Below are positions 25,543 to 34,625 of a stretch of 52,177 nt of DNA, in pieces. Numbering within the stretch: position 1 is the stretch's first letter; each line of letters starts with the position of its first letter. The DNA lies in the NCBI GenBank assembly GCA_002816715.1, contig MUCJ01000041.1:1-52177 (forward strand), written 5' to 3'. The translations under genes were made by a program, and so were the position numbers. Source of the stretch: SAR202 cluster bacterium Casp-Chloro-G3 (lineage in GTDB: Bacteria; Chloroflexota; Dehalococcoidia; Lucifugimonadales; UBA3495). The notes beneath the pieces are model-generated. The model was not told the DNA's origin, made no database searches, and worked only from the letters and a program-made list of their open reading frames with translations.

Positions 25543-26499
25543 ATGTTTAGCATCTTCAAACGCAATCGCGCCGAAAACAAAAAGCAGACCGATGAAGGCG
25601 TCAAGCGCAGTCGGGAACGCTGGTTTGGCAAGGTCTTGGGCCTGCTACGTTCTTCCCGGCTGGATGACTCAGTGTGGGATGAATTAGAGGAAATCCTGAT
25701 ATCCGCCGATGTGGGTGTCGAGACTTCATTGGGCATCATCGAAGAGTTAAAATCCCAGGTCAAAGACCAACGTATTGAAGACCCGGAGCAGGCTTTTGAG
25801 AAGCTCAAGGAAACCTTGGCCCAGGGATTTGGCTCAAATAATTCCAGCGACGTATGGCTGGACAACGATGATGAACCCCGGCCCTACGTGATCTTGATGG
25901 TGGGAGTTAATGGCGTTGGCAAGACCACCAGCATCGCCAAGCTGGCCTACCACTTCAAGCGGGCGGGCAAGAAGGTGGTGCTGGGCGCAGCGGACACCTT
26001 CCGCGCCGCCGCTGAGGAACAGTTGGAAATCCTTGGTGAGCGCGTGGGCGTAGATGTTATCAGTCACAGTCCCGGCGCTGACCCCGGAGCGGTGGCTTAC
26101 GACGCTTATCAGGCTGCCAAAGCCCGCAACGCCGACGTGCTGATTATCGACACCGCCGGACGTTTGCACACCAAGTCTAACTTAATGGAAGAGTTGAAGA
26201 AGGTGCATCGGGTGATCGCCCGCCTGGAACCCACCGCTCCCCACCAGGTGCTGCTGACCCTGGACGCCACCACCGGACACAATGGTCTGGCCCAAGCCAA
26301 GTCCTTCAAGGACTCGGTCAATTGCACTGGCATCTTCTTGTCCAAGTTGGACGGTACCGCCCGGGGTGGCATCGCCTTGGCAATCCAGCAGGAACTACAG
26401 GTGCCCATACTGTTCATCGGCACCGGAGAATCGTTGGATGATATGGCTCCCTTCGACGCTAAGGACTTTGTGGACGCTTTACTTGCCCCGGTGTCCTAG
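25543..26499 (+). CDS. ftsY: Signal recognition particle receptor FtsY
   Basis: A 318-aa SRP GTPase that docks ribosome-SRP complexes at the membrane. It has the N (four-helix) and G domains only, with a short basic N-terminus (FKRNRAENKKQ) in place of a long acidic A domain. GTPase motifs: GVNGVGKTTSIAKLA, DTFRAAAEEQL, IIDTAGRLHTKSNLMEEL, and SKLDGTARGGIAL. It follows rnc, a common order. Confidence 0.97.
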   Translation: MFSIFKRNRAENKKQTDEGVKRSRERWFGKVLGLLRSSRLDDSVWDELEEILISADVGVETSLGIIEELKSQVKDQRIEDPEQAFEKLKETLAQGFGSNNSSDVWLDNDDEPRPYVILMVGVNGVGKTTSIAKLAYHFKRAGKKVVLGAADTFRAAAEEQLEILGERVGVDVISHSPGADPGAVAYDAYQAAKARNADVLIIDTAGRLHTKSNLMEELKKVHRVIARLEPTAPHQVLLTLDATTGHNGLAQAKSFKDSVNCTGIFLSKLDGTARGGIALAIQQELQVPILFIGTGESLDDMAPFDAKDFVDALLAPVS

Positions 26500-26582
26500 C
26501 TTATTCCGGCTGGATTTCTCCGGGTTATCGCCCTGCTTCCCTCGATGCCTGCACCCCTTAATCAGCCCCAAGAGTAGCTGGC

Positions 26583-28967
26583 TTGATTGACGCCCTGGTC
26601 TGGTTCACCGCTATTGAGTTTCTGGGACTGCTGGCCTTTCCGCTGGCTTTCCTCCTCTTCAGCAGACTGCCCGACCGGGGCTACGCCTTCGCCAAACCGC
26701 TGGCCCTGGTGCTGGTGTCCTACCTGCTATGGATGCTGGGGCTGACCCAGTTCATCCCCAATTCCCCGGTTACCATCCTGGCCATTCTGCTGGCAATGCT
26801 GGTCATTTCAGGTTGGCTGCTGCGCCGTCATAAAACCGAGATACTCCGATTCCTGCGCTCAGAATGGAAAACGATCCTGATGGCTGAAGCGGTTTTCCTG
26901 GGCTTCTTTGTTTTCTGGCTGTTGATAGTTTCCGACGCTCCCGCCATCAACCACACCGAAAAACCTATGGATTTCGCGTTCCTGAACGCCATCCTGCAAA
27001 GTTCATCCTTCCCGCCGGAAGACCCCTGGCTGGCCGGGCACTCCATCAGCTACTACTACTTCGGTCATTTCATGATGGCCACTATCACGAAACTGACGGC
27101 GGTGCCTTCGCCGGTGGGTTACAACCTGGCGGTGGCCCTGGTGCCGGCATTATTGGCGATGGGAGTTTTTGGGCTGGTGTACAACTTGATACGGCTCTCC
27201 GGCGGCCGGGCCAGAGCAGCGATGAGTTTTGGCCTGGTCGCCACCGCCTTGCTGATTCTGATCGGCAATCTGGAAGGCACACTTGAACTGGCGAACGCTC
27301 AAGGTTGGGGCAACGATGGCTTTTGGCAGTGGGTTGGCATCAAAGGGCTGGAGGGGGCTGCCTCCGCCAGTCCGGGCGCGTTCCCGGAACAGTCCTGGTG
27401 GTGGTGGCGGGCCACGCGGGTAATCGACACCCTGAGCGGCGGCCAAAGCCTGGATTACACCATCACTGAGTTTCCCTTCTTTTCCTTTATTTTGGGTGAC
27501 CTGCACCCCCACATGGTAAGTCTGCCCTTCCTGGTGATGTTCCTGGGAGCGTCCCTCAACATTTTCCAGACGCCAGAGCGGCTTGGCCTGGGCTGGCTGC
27601 TGCGGCATCCGTTGGAGTCAGTAATAGTTGCTTTGCTCCTGGGATCGCTGGCCTTCATCAACGCCTGGGACTTTCCGGTGTTCGCCGCCATCTTGGCGCT
27701 GGTGATCTTCGTCAAAGCATACCGGCCAAGCGGGCTAATGTTCGGCAAACAAGTGACCAACCCACTGGCCAGTGCGGCATCAAATACCCTGGTGACGATG
27801 GCCCCTATCGCCGCGATGGCGGTGCTCCTGTTCCTCCCTTTCTATCAAGGGTTCAGCAGTCAGGCGTCTGGAATTCTACCCGTCACCGGCCCGGGCACCA
27901 GACCGTTTCTATTTTTTCTGGTGATGGGCCTCTTCGCACTGCTGGCAATTACCTTCCTGTTGAAGCAGCTTCCCGGAGTGAACCGTCCATCTGCGAAACA
28001 GGCTCCCATCATCCTGCTGGTGGCGTTGCTTTCAGTAGTCCCGTTGCTGTTGTGGGTATTGAGTGTGGCGGTGGCAGCCCTGATTACTGGTGACGGTACC
28101 GGAATTGCGTCCACAATTGGGGGCCGGATACCGTTGGTTCTACCCGGGTTGATCATCGCAAGCCTGGCCGCATTCAGCGCGTTGCAGCGAGTCAGCCATA
28201 ACTCGAATCCCACGACTGCTTTTCCGTTGTTGTTGCTGGCGACATCCTTCTATTTATTGGTGGGCGCAGAGCTGTTTTTTGTGGTTGACCTCTTTGGAAA
28301 TCGCATGAACACCGTCTTCAAGGTATACTTTCAGTCTTGGCTTTTGCTGGCGGTGGTTGGCGCTTACGGGTTGTACTACTGGCGGGCGCACTGGGATTCC
28401 AGCAGCGTAGCTGTGAAGACACTCCAGTATGGTTGGTCGGGAGTGGTAGTGATTCTAGTGGCTGCATCGCTTTACTACTCGGTGGGAGCGGTGATCAACC
28501 GAACGGGAATAACTTCCAGCAGCTATAGCTTTTCCGGCAAGACGTTGGACGGGCTGGCGTTTCTGAACCGTAGCGACCCGGGTGAGTACGAAGCGGTGGT
28601 CTGGTTGAGGGATACGGCGGACAAAGGACGCATCGTCGAGGCGGTGGGCGGTGATTATTCCGACTACGGCCGGATTTCCTCCAGCACCGGATTGCCCACC
28701 ATCCTGGGGTGGCCAGGGCACGAGCAACAATGGCGGGGGACTAGCAATCTGCATGAGGGGCGGGCCGAGGACGTGGCGAGCATCTATCAAAGCAACAATG
28801 CGGAGGAAGTGCTTCGATTGCTGAGCAAATATGGTGCCAAGTACGTGTATGTAGGGAGTCGTGAGCGCGCCAGCTACGGCGGCACCGGAATGACCGATTT
28901 CACCAGCTTTATGAGAACCGCCTTTGCAGCCCCGGGCGTAGTAATCTACGAGAGAGCCCAAAATTAG
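26583..28967 (+). CDS. Chlor_Arch_YYY (DUF2298) multi-pass membrane protein
   Basis: A 794-aa polytopic membrane protein with a large number of hydrophobic segments. It carries the hallmark SISYYYFGHFMMATITKL (the YYY motif), LDYTITEFPFFSFILGDLHPH and DLFGNRMNTVFKVYFQSW, typical of the DUF2298/Chlor_Arch_YYY family of Chloroflexi and archaea. The last ~150 residues form an extracytoplasmic domain (EYEAVVWLRDTADKGRIVEAVG). It resembles GT-C type glycosyltransferases and is probably an envelope or glycan enzyme. The start is TTG at 26583. Its GT39-like partner lies downstream. Confidence 0.88.
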   Translation: MIDALVWFTAIEFLGLLAFPLAFLLFSRLPDRGYAFAKPLALVLVSYLLWMLGLTQFIPNSPVTILAILLAMLVISGWLLRRHKTEILRFLRSEWKTILMAEAVFLGFFVFWLLIVSDAPAINHTEKPMDFAFLNAILQSSSFPPEDPWLAGHSISYYYFGHFMMATITKLTAVPSPVGYNLAVALVPALLAMGVFGLVYNLIRLSGGRARAAMSFGLVATALLILIGNLEGTLELANAQGWGNDGFWQWVGIKGLEGAASASPGAFPEQSWWWWRATRVIDTLSGGQSLDYTITEFPFFSFILGDLHPHMVSLPFLVMFLGASLNIFQTPERLGLGWLLRHPLESVIVALLLGSLAFINAWDFPVFAAILALVIFVKAYRPSGLMFGKQVTNPLASAASNTLVTMAPIAAMAVLLFLPFYQGFSSQASGILPVTGPGTRPFLFFLVMGLFALLAITFLLKQLPGVNRPSAKQAPIILLVALLSVVPLLLWVLSVAVAALITGDGTGIASTIGGRIPLVLPGLIIASLAAFSALQRVSHNSNPTTAFPLLLLATSFYLLVGAELFFVVDLFGNRMNTVFKVYFQSWLLLAVVGAYGLYYWRAHWDSSSVAVKTLQYGWSGVVVILVAASLYYSVGAVINRTGITSSSYSFSGKTLDGLAFLNRSDPGEYEAVVWLRDTADKGRIVEAVGGDYSDYGRISSSTGLPTILGWPGHEQQWRGTSNLHEGRAEDVASIYQSNNAEEVLRLLSKYGAKYVYVGSRERASYGGTGMTDFTSFMRTAFAAPGVVIYERAQN

Positions 28968-29072
28968 CCGCGGAGGGACCACCGGTAGATTCTCATTGAA
29001 CCAGACTCGCGCTGGCGTATTTCATATCTGGCGTTGTAAAAACTCTCGGCTCCAGGGGAGTTTCCTCCGTCG

Positions 29073-29149
29073 CTCCGGCGCAAGCCGGAGTCCAGAAACG
29101 GCTCCTGGTTGGTGGCGAAACGCCACAGGATTCCGGCGTTGGCCGGAAT
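29073..29149. repeat. Palindromic intergenic repeat (three hairpins)
   Basis: Three successive inverted repeats: CTCCGGC-GCAA-GCCGGAG (29073-29090), GTGGCG-AAA-CGCCAC (29112-29126), and ATTCCGGC/GCCGGAAT (29130-29149). The gap 28968-29209 between the YYY and GT39 genes holds no gene. This looks like the common dispersed CCGGA-type intergenic repeat; I see no second copy in the window. Confidence 0.7.
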
Positions 29150-29209
29150 TACGCCGTTCAGGACTTCGGCAGATATTTGAACAAAGGACAGGTTTAGGAC
29201 TGAAACAAT

Positions 29210-31759
29210 TTGCCCCGCTTACTTAGCAAAAAATATTGGAGAGGCAGAATCGGCTGGCTGGAAGTCAGCTTCTTGATATTGCTGGCCACCGCCCTGGCGA
29301 TGCGTCTTTGGGAACTGGGCGGACGCGCAATGCACTACGACGAGGCCATCCACCTTCACTACGCCTGGAAATTATCCAATCTGGAAGAGTACATCCATTC
29401 ACCCTGGATGCACGGGCCATTCCAGATCGAATTTGTCGCCCTCATTTTTGGCATTTTCGGCGATACTGAATTCACTTCCAGGATAGGCTACGTTTTGTTC
29501 GGGGTTGCCCTGGTCGCGTTGCCCTATTTCCTGCGCCAGCATCTAGGACCGATTGGCTCCTTGTTTACCGCTATTATGTTAACTGCGTCGCCCGTACTAC
29601 TTTACTTCAGTCGATTTGGGCGCAACGACATCATCATGGTTTTTTGGGCCACGGCCCTGCTGGTACTGATGTGGCGGTACATCCACGAAGAGAAAAACCG
29701 ATATTTGTACCTGGCATCGGCAATACTGGCCTTCATGTTTGCCACCAAGGAGACCGCCTATTTCATCGTGTTAATTTTTGGCGCATTAACGTTTTTCCTG
29801 GCGATTCCCCAGATAGCGCCAGTATTTTTCGGGCGAGCCAGAGTATCGCAATTGACCGGGCCAGCGGCATTCTTTCTGCTGATATTTACGCTGACATTGC
29901 CCCAATGGTCGGCAGTAGCGGGTCTGTTTCAGAGTTTGGTCGGACTGACCCTGGTCAACCCGGACGGTGTCGCTGGCGGTATAGTCGGCGCACCGCACTG
30001 GGCCGGGCCTATGGTGCTACTGCCGGTGTATTCCCCTCCAGCGTGGCTCCACGCCGTGCCCGCAATGGTTTTGGTCGTCGGGTTGCTTTGGCTGAGCAAA
30101 TCCAGCGGATGGTCGGCAAAGTCGCTGTTGCCCAGAGTTGTCGCGCCGTTGGCGGCATCGGCGGCGGTGGTCTTGGCTATGTACCGGCCTTTGGGCCAAG
30201 TAATATCGCCAGAAAACCCTCCCTGGTTAGTTGACATTCCTCTAGCTGGCGCGCTGGTAGTCATCGCCATCGGCATTTTCTTGATACGACAACACCCCTG
30301 GCAAAGGAGTCTGGCACTGATTCTTGGCCCGGCGGCTTCAATATTAATCTATGCCGCCCTGTTCACTCCGGTGGTTAACGTAGGCTCTGTGGTACGAAAC
30401 GTGTTGCCCTCGGGCATCCCGGTGGACACCTCGCTCAATGGAGTTCCGGTCAACTTCATTGTGGCGGGAGGCATCCTGACGGTTGCCCTGGTAGTCTCCG
30501 CAGTGCTGGGTTTGGCCTGGCGGGGAGGAGTCTGGCTGGTCTGCGCCGCTATTTTCTATCTGGAGTGGCTGACCCTGTATACCACCATCTACACCAACTG
30601 GGCCGGGGCGTTCAGCGGGGTCTGGCAGGGTATGGGCTACTGGATTGCCCAGCAGGAAGTCGCCCGGGGCAACCAGCCCTGGTATTACTACTTTGTCGGA
30701 CTTTCGGTGTACGAGCTACTGCCGGTGCTGTTCGGCGGTGTTGGGGCTGTCTATTTTCTCAAGAAGGGCGACATCTTCGGTCTGGCACTGATGTTTTGGG
30801 CCGGGCTGAGCCTGCTAGCCTACACCATCGCCAGCGAGAAGATGCCCTGGCTACTGGTGAATATTACCGTGCCCTTCATTTTGCTAGCGGGCAAGTACCT
30901 CGGCGAACTGTTTGAGCGAGTCCGCTGGCGAGAAGCTCTTGCAAGGGGGACGGTTTTACTGTTGGTTCTGACGCCTGTGGGAGTAATCGGCGGCGCCTAC
31001 ATCTTGAGGAGTTATGTAGATATCGACGCTGAATTCTCCAGCGTCCAATGGCTGGCCTTAGCTGGCCTGGCCGCTTTGGCGGTGTTGTGCGCCCTGCTGG
31101 TCAGGCTCGGCCGCCCGCAATCGGGGGTGGCGATGATCGGCATTGGCGCTGCGGCACTACTGCTGGCTTTTGGAACCTGGGCCGCCCTCCGCGCCGCCTA
31201 TACCTTTGATGACTCCCACCCAGAAATTCTGGCGTACGCTCAGGGCAGCGCCGATCTGCCCCAGACCTACCAGAATCTAAAGCAAGACGCCCTCCTTTCG
31301 ACGGCAGAGAATGGCCCGGTCAAGGTGGACTATGACCTTTGGTATCCCTTCCAGTGGTACGTCCGCGATGAGGCCAGCGACGACGCGTTAAGATTCGCCT
31401 GTTTTAAGGACTCGAAGGAGGCCGACTGGAACGACAGTTGCAATCCCGCTTCTGAAATCTCCGACTCGGCTGCCCTCTTGTTGACCTCGTCCCATATCAG
31501 CGACGACTCCCAACTTCTGGACCGCTACGAGAAGTCGGGGCCGATGAGAAATTTGCTCTGGTTTCCCGAAAGCTACCGCCGACCGGCCGAGAATCGGCAA
31601 TCGGAAGGCCCGGCTGAAGAGCTGTCCAGGGACTTTGCATTCTTCAGGGACATCGCCAGCAGCCGTGAAGCCTGGCAGAAGGCCCTCAACTACATTCTGT
31701 TCCGAGACCTGGAACGGGACTGGTATAACTCGGAATATTACAGTTATACCCGTAAATGA
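29210..31759 (+). CDS. GT39-type membrane protein (TIGR03663/Agl23-like)
   Basis: An 849-aa polytopic membrane protein. The first loop GGRAMHYDEAIHLHYAWKL has the acidic DE pair of PMT-type (GT39) transferases, and SRFGRNDIIMVFWATALLVLM with ATKETAYF follows. That combination is typical of TIGR03663 proteins, which pair with YYY proteins in Chloroflexi and archaea. It then runs through many helices to a soluble C-terminal region rich in Trp/Tyr (DYDLWYPFQWYVRDE). It is likely to use a lipid-linked sugar donor. The start is TTG at 29210. Confidence 0.85.
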   Translation: MPRLLSKKYWRGRIGWLEVSFLILLATALAMRLWELGGRAMHYDEAIHLHYAWKLSNLEEYIHSPWMHGPFQIEFVALIFGIFGDTEFTSRIGYVLFGVALVALPYFLRQHLGPIGSLFTAIMLTASPVLLYFSRFGRNDIIMVFWATALLVLMWRYIHEEKNRYLYLASAILAFMFATKETAYFIVLIFGALTFFLAIPQIAPVFFGRARVSQLTGPAAFFLLIFTLTLPQWSAVAGLFQSLVGLTLVNPDGVAGGIVGAPHWAGPMVLLPVYSPPAWLHAVPAMVLVVGLLWLSKSSGWSAKSLLPRVVAPLAASAAVVLAMYRPLGQVISPENPPWLVDIPLAGALVVIAIGIFLIRQHPWQRSLALILGPAASILIYAALFTPVVNVGSVVRNVLPSGIPVDTSLNGVPVNFIVAGGILTVALVVSAVLGLAWRGGVWLVCAAIFYLEWLTLYTTIYTNWAGAFSGVWQGMGYWIAQQEVARGNQPWYYYFVGLSVYELLPVLFGGVGAVYFLKKGDIFGLALMFWAGLSLLAYTIASEKMPWLLVNITVPFILLAGKYLGELFERVRWREALARGTVLLLVLTPVGVIGGAYILRSYVDIDAEFSSVQWLALAGLAALAVLCALLVRLGRPQSGVAMIGIGAAALLLAFGTWAALRAAYTFDDSHPEILAYAQGSADLPQTYQNLKQDALLSTAENGPVKVDYDLWYPFQWYVRDEASDDALRFACFKDSKEADWNDSCNPASEISDSAALLLTSSHISDDSQLLDRYEKSGPMRNLLWFPESYRRPAENRQSEGPAEELSRDFAFFRDIASSREAWQKALNYILFRDLERDWYNSEYYSYTRK

Positions 31760-31831
31760 TGCGCTTTGCCGGGCTAAGGGGGCAGCGCCTGTGGGATAAT
31801 ATCTGGGTCGAGTAATCAAGGATAGTCTCAA

Positions 31832-32929
31832 TTGAACATTAACAACTGGCGATTGTGGCTGGGCATCGGGATCAGTGTACTTTTCCTGCTCCTGCTGGCT
31901 TACAACGTAGACCTGAATGAAATAGCCACTTCGCTGGCCGAAGCCAATTACCTGTACGCGGTGCCGGCCATCGGACTCTATTTTGTGGCGGTATACTTTC
32001 GCTCAATCCGCTGGCGGTTCCTGTTGTCACCGCTGGCCACGGTGCCGGTCAACCGACTGTATCCAGTGGTGGTGATCGGCTACATGGCTAACAACCTGAT
32101 GCCCGCCCGATTGGGGGAACTGGTACGGTCTTACTACCTGGAGCGTCGGGAGAACGTTAGCGGAAGCTCAGCGTTGGCGACCATCGCCATCGAACGAGTC
32201 TACGACGGTGTAACCCTGCTGGCCTTTGCCGCGATATCCGCGCCCATCTTATTGCTGCTGGGCATGTTCGACGGGGCCAGCGAGGCATACCGCACTACCG
32301 CCATCGCTCTGGCCATTGGAGTAGTTGGCCTGTTCCTGACCGCCTTGGCGGTGTTGACCTTCGCCACTTTCCCCTGGTTCTTGCGCCTGTTGGATTTGGC
32401 GTTGAGGGCGGTCCCTTCAGTGATTCGGCCCAAAGCCCGTCATCTGGCGATAAGCTTTATCGGCGGGCTGAGCGTGCTCAGTTCTCCCCGAAAGCACCTG
32501 GCGGTGTTCGCTCTTTCCCTGCCAGTTTGGCTACTGGAAGGGGCAATGTATTTCCTGATCAGCTATTCCTTTGGTATTGACAGCTACTTTGACTCTTTTT
32601 GGATTCTGTTGCTGGCGATGCTGCTGCTGACCGCCACCTCCAATTTGGCCAGCGCGCTGCCCACCAGCGTCGGCGGTATTGGACCCTTTGAGTTGGCCGC
32701 CCAACAGACGCTGGTGGTACTAGGCGTAGGGGCGTCGGTAGGCGCGGTTTACGCCGGATTCCTGCATGTGATCGCGCTATGGCTGCCGGTAAATCTAGTC
32801 GGCCTGGTGCTGCTTTGGAAGCAAAATCTCTCGTTGCGGGGACTGGCGGACGCCCCTCCTAAGGCCAGTGCCGAATCGCCTCGAGGGTATGGCGGCAGAC
32901 TACCCATTGCCAGCGAGGATACTCCGTGA
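31832..32929 (+). CDS. Flippase-like / lysylphosphatidylglycerol synthase TM-family protein
   Basis: A 365-aa membrane protein of the UPF0104/LPG_synthase_TM group. Typical motifs: the first helix, then YFVAVYFRSIRWRFLLSPL, GYMANNLMPARLGELVRSYYL, ATIAIERVYDG, and ALPTSVGGIGPFELAAQQTL. Members are proposed to move or modify lipids in glycolipid pathways (as for archaeal AglD). The last ~30 residues are a soluble Pro/Ser-rich tail. The start is TTG, and the stop overlaps the next gene (GTGA). Confidence 0.87.
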   Translation: MNINNWRLWLGIGISVLFLLLLAYNVDLNEIATSLAEANYLYAVPAIGLYFVAVYFRSIRWRFLLSPLATVPVNRLYPVVVIGYMANNLMPARLGELVRSYYLERRENVSGSSALATIAIERVYDGVTLLAFAAISAPILLLLGMFDGASEAYRTTAIALAIGVVGLFLTALAVLTFATFPWFLRLLDLALRAVPSVIRPKARHLAISFIGGLSVLSSPRKHLAVFALSLPVWLLEGAMYFLISYSFGIDSYFDSFWILLLAMLLLTATSNLASALPTSVGGIGPFELAAQQTLVVLGVGASVGAVYAGFLHVIALWLPVNLVGLVLLWKQNLSLRGLADAPPKASAESPRGYGGRLPIASEDTP

Positions 32930-34245
32930 GAGTCGGCATCATTGGCGGAGGCGCGGCGGGTCTGGCCGCCGCTTACGAACTGACCAAGCAGGGCCATTAC
33001 GCTGGGGTGTTTGAGCAGGCGCCATTCCTAGGCGGTCAGGCTTCGACCTTCCCGGTAGGCGGCGGCCAGTTGGAACGAGGCTATCATCATCTCTTTGTCA
33101 GCGACACCGACATTGTAGATTTGATTCACGAGATTGGTCTGGGACACCGCATGGCCTGGCTGGAATCCAAGGTGGGCCTGTACAACAGTGGTCAAATCTG
33201 GCGGTTCTCCACCCCGATGGACCTGCTGCGGTTCACGCCGCTCTCTTTGATTCAGCGGTTTAGAGTGGGGTTCTGGACTTTCCTAATGCAAAAGACTAAA
33301 GACTGGCGGAAGTTTGAAGGTGTCACGGCCAAGGACTGGATTATCAGTCACATGAGTCAGGAAGCATATCAGGTAATTTGGGAGCCGCTGCTGCGCGGAA
33401 AATTCGGCGAGTATTACGATCAGATCAGCATGACCTGGCTGTGGGGAAAGATATATTTACGGGTGGCCTCCCGGGGGAAAAGCCTGCAAAAGGAACGTCT
33501 GGGCTACCCGATGGGCAGTTTCGGGGAGGTGTTCGACGTACTGGCCCAGCGAATTGAACAACAGGGCGGGAATGTGCATATTAAGGCTGGCGTTGAACAG
33601 ATAACGGTTGAAGACGGCGCGGCCACCGGGTTGAGCGTGCATATTGGTGATGGTGGGACGCAAAGCAAGGATTTTGACGCGGTGATCGCCACCACGCCTT
33701 CGTATATCTTTCCCAGGCTGGCGCCGTCCCTGCCTCAAGAGTATCTGGATCGCCTTGCCGCCACCAAGTATCTGTCGGCGGTACTGATCATTCTGGTGCT
33801 GGATCGCCCGCTGTCCAGCATGTATTGGATGAACATCGCCGACCCAGACCTGCCCTTCGTGGGAGTTATTGAACACACTAACATGATCGACAAATCGCTA
33901 TACGGAGACAATCACATTGTGTACGTCACCAATTACCTGAGCCGAGAAAGTGAACTGTATCAGATGACCCAGGAAGAACTGTTGGCGGCTTACGTCCCGC
34001 ATCTGAAGAAGATCAATCCTGACTTTGACGAATCATGGATAATTGAATATCACTACCATAAGGTGGACGGAGCCCAGCCCATTATCGGCCTGAATTACAG
34101 CCAGCAGATACCCGATCACCGAACTCCGATCAAGAACCTGTACCTGGCCAATACCACGCAGATTTACCCCGAAGACCGGGGCACCAATTATTCGGTTCGT
34201 ATGGGACGGCAGGTGGCGCGGATGGTGTTGGAGGATTTAGGATAG
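32926..34245 (+). CDS. FAD-dependent oxidoreductase (amine oxidase / protoporphyrinogen oxidase-like)
   Basis: A 439-aa flavoprotein starting at GTG, overlapping the flippase stop by 4 nt. The Rossmann motif GIIGGGAAGLAAAYEL, the QASTFPVGGGQLERGYHHL stretch and the C-terminal LYLANTTQIYPEDRGTNYSV are typical of NAD(P)/FAD-dependent amine-oxidase or phytoene/UDP-galactopyranose-like enzymes. The substrate is unclear. Coupled to the flippase-like gene, it may act on a lipid-linked or prenyl substrate for the envelope. Confidence 0.85.
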   Translation: MRVGIIGGGAAGLAAAYELTKQGHYAGVFEQAPFLGGQASTFPVGGGQLERGYHHLFVSDTDIVDLIHEIGLGHRMAWLESKVGLYNSGQIWRFSTPMDLLRFTPLSLIQRFRVGFWTFLMQKTKDWRKFEGVTAKDWIISHMSQEAYQVIWEPLLRGKFGEYYDQISMTWLWGKIYLRVASRGKSLQKERLGYPMGSFGEVFDVLAQRIEQQGGNVHIKAGVEQITVEDGAATGLSVHIGDGGTQSKDFDAVIATTPSYIFPRLAPSLPQEYLDRLAATKYLSAVLIILVLDRPLSSMYWMNIADPDLPFVGVIEHTNMIDKSLYGDNHIVYVTNYLSRESELYQMTQEELLAAYVPHLKKINPDFDESWIIEYHYHKVDGAQPIIGLNYSQQIPDHRTPIKNLYLANTTQIYPEDRGTNYSVRMGRQVARMVLEDLG

Positions 34246-34335
34246 GCTGTTCCCAAAATCGACTGTACGAGGTAGAATGAACGAGTGGCTTTAGCTGACT
34301 AAGCCTGAACTCTATGAAATATTGTGGAGTGGATT

Positions 34336-34542
34336 GTGTCTTCAGATATTAAACCCGACGGGCAGTCTCGACGTAGTTTCCTGGTCAAGCTGGGCCTGGG
34401 TGTCACTGCCTTGGCTGGCGTATCCAGCGGGCTGGTCGGCCTGAGCAAAAAGGAAACGGCGGCTAAAGACCAGGACTTTCCAGAGGTGGGCTCAATCTTC
34501 CACCCGGCACAAGACCCGCGCACCGACCCCCGGCGCGTTTAG
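34336..34542 (+). CDS. Small Tat-signal protein
   Basis: A 68-aa protein with a clear twin-arginine signal, QSRRSFLVKLGLGVTALAG, followed by a small-residue segment and a short mature part (KKETAAKDQDFPEVGS, ending in TDPRRV). So little is left after the signal that it may be a membrane-tethered peptide or accessory subunit. I chose GTG 34336 because GGAG lies 7 nt upstream; the frame is open from 34324. The gaps 34246-34335 and 34543-34625 show nothing definite. Confidence 0.7.
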   Translation: MSSDIKPDGQSRRSFLVKLGLGVTALAGVSSGLVGLSKKETAAKDQDFPEVGSIFHPAQDPRTDPRRV

Positions 34543-34625
34543 TACCCGTATTTAGCAAGGCCATCATTGGGTCAAACTCATCTCGTGTAGGGGTGGGCTT
34601 TTACTTTTGAGATTCAAGGCCGCTG

